Of a stretch of 43,207 nucleotides of DNA, positions 43,154 through 43,207 are shown in pieces. Below the pieces are notes generated by a model. That model was given only the letters and a program-made list of their open reading frames with translations. It was not told where the DNA came from and ran no database searches. The DNA is from Peptococcaceae bacterium CEB3 (GTDB taxonomy: Bacteria > Bacillota > Desulfitobacteriia > Desulfitobacteriales > Desulfitobacteriaceae): contig LDXJ01000033.1 of assembly GCA_001029295.1 (NCBI GenBank), positions 1-43,207 on the forward strand, read 5' to 3'. Position numbers and translations under genes: made by a program. Each line of letters opens with the position of its first letter. Position 1 is the first letter of the stretch.

Positions 43154-43207
43154 TCATTGTTTCAACTCTTGTTGAATGTGTGGCAGTTCAGTCACTGCCT
43201 TCTCCCC
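43154..43207 (-). CDS. Possible C-terminus of an unknown protein entering from the right edge
   Basis: The last 17 codons at the edge read open on the minus strand and end EKAVTELPHIQQELKQ then TGA at 43154. The composition looks protein-like and it would suit a transposase end next to a disrupted gene, but 17 residues are too few to assign. Confidence 0.2.
   Translation of the reverse strand, partial: GEKAVTELPHIQQELKQ

Noticed and set aside
43001-43170. Group II intron end (GTACGGTCTC-like segment and hairpins)
   Set aside because: No pairing partner for a domain V and no 5' GUGCG boundary; a transposon end explains the break as well.
1-43207. CRISPR array, rRNA, tRNA, cobalamin riboswitch
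   Set aside because: No regularly spaced repeats, no tRNA-like folds and no B12-box sequence were found when scanning by eye, despite the corrinoid genes.

Overview
The window (about 43 kb, moderate GC, almost every gene on the minus strand) looks like a chromosomal accessory region of an anaerobic endospore-forming Firmicute of the Desulfitobacteriia/Peptococcaceae type. The evidence is a complete gerABC-type spore germination operon, a CotJC-like manganese catalase, a Bacillus-type holin-like type I toxin, and a large set of corrinoid proteins and URO-D-family methyltransferases. This taxonomic reading is inference; no rRNA or other marker gene is present.

Left third (1-14,100). A capF-like UDP-sugar reductase runs off the left edge. 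It is followed by decayed DNA with a 24-bp minisatellite, a 26-aa holin-like toxin with a converging candidate antisense RNA, a DUF3795-like Cys-rich protein, an M20 amidohydrolase, the gerA-gerB-gerC operon with 4-bp overlaps, a truncated GT4 glycosyltransferase, an activase-related DUF2229 protein, a DUF6143-like protein, a CotJC-like protein, a degenerate potassium channel, and two related small proteins.

Middle and right (14,100-43,207). This is an island of corrinoid and sugar-acid metabolism. It holds four copies of a MtaC/MttC-like corrinoid protein gene, of which two are intact, one has an in-frame internal deletion and one is 5' truncated. It also holds six URO-D-superfamily genes, one of them interrupted by an in-frame stop and one lacking the zinc-ligand motif. 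Between them lie an IclR-KDG kinase-KDPG(al) aldolase-galactonate dehydratase operon, a GarR-like reductase, an MHS-type transporter, two zinc alcohol dehydrogenases, a GldA-like dehydrogenase, a two-subunit transketolase, a GntR/FadR regulator with a probable autoregulatory operator, an AldA-like aldehyde dehydrogenase and a DapA-family aldolase.

How it may work together (inference): corrinoid protein plus URO-D proteins would remove a methyl group from an O-methylated substrate and pass it to C1 metabolism. The demethylated product would be oxidised, dehydrated, phosphorylated and cleaved by the sugar-acid enzymes. The interleaving of URO-D genes with sugar-acid genes suggests methoxylated sugars or sugar acids, or their polyol relatives, as substrates. 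No corrinoid activase or methyl-THF methyltransferase of the MtrH type is visible here.

The region is also decaying and rearranging. There are remnants of a DUF4338/DruA-like gene and an IS1634-like transposase, a duplicated dgoD 3' end, a gene-conversion-like tract between corrinoid genes, and several frameshifted or truncated genes.
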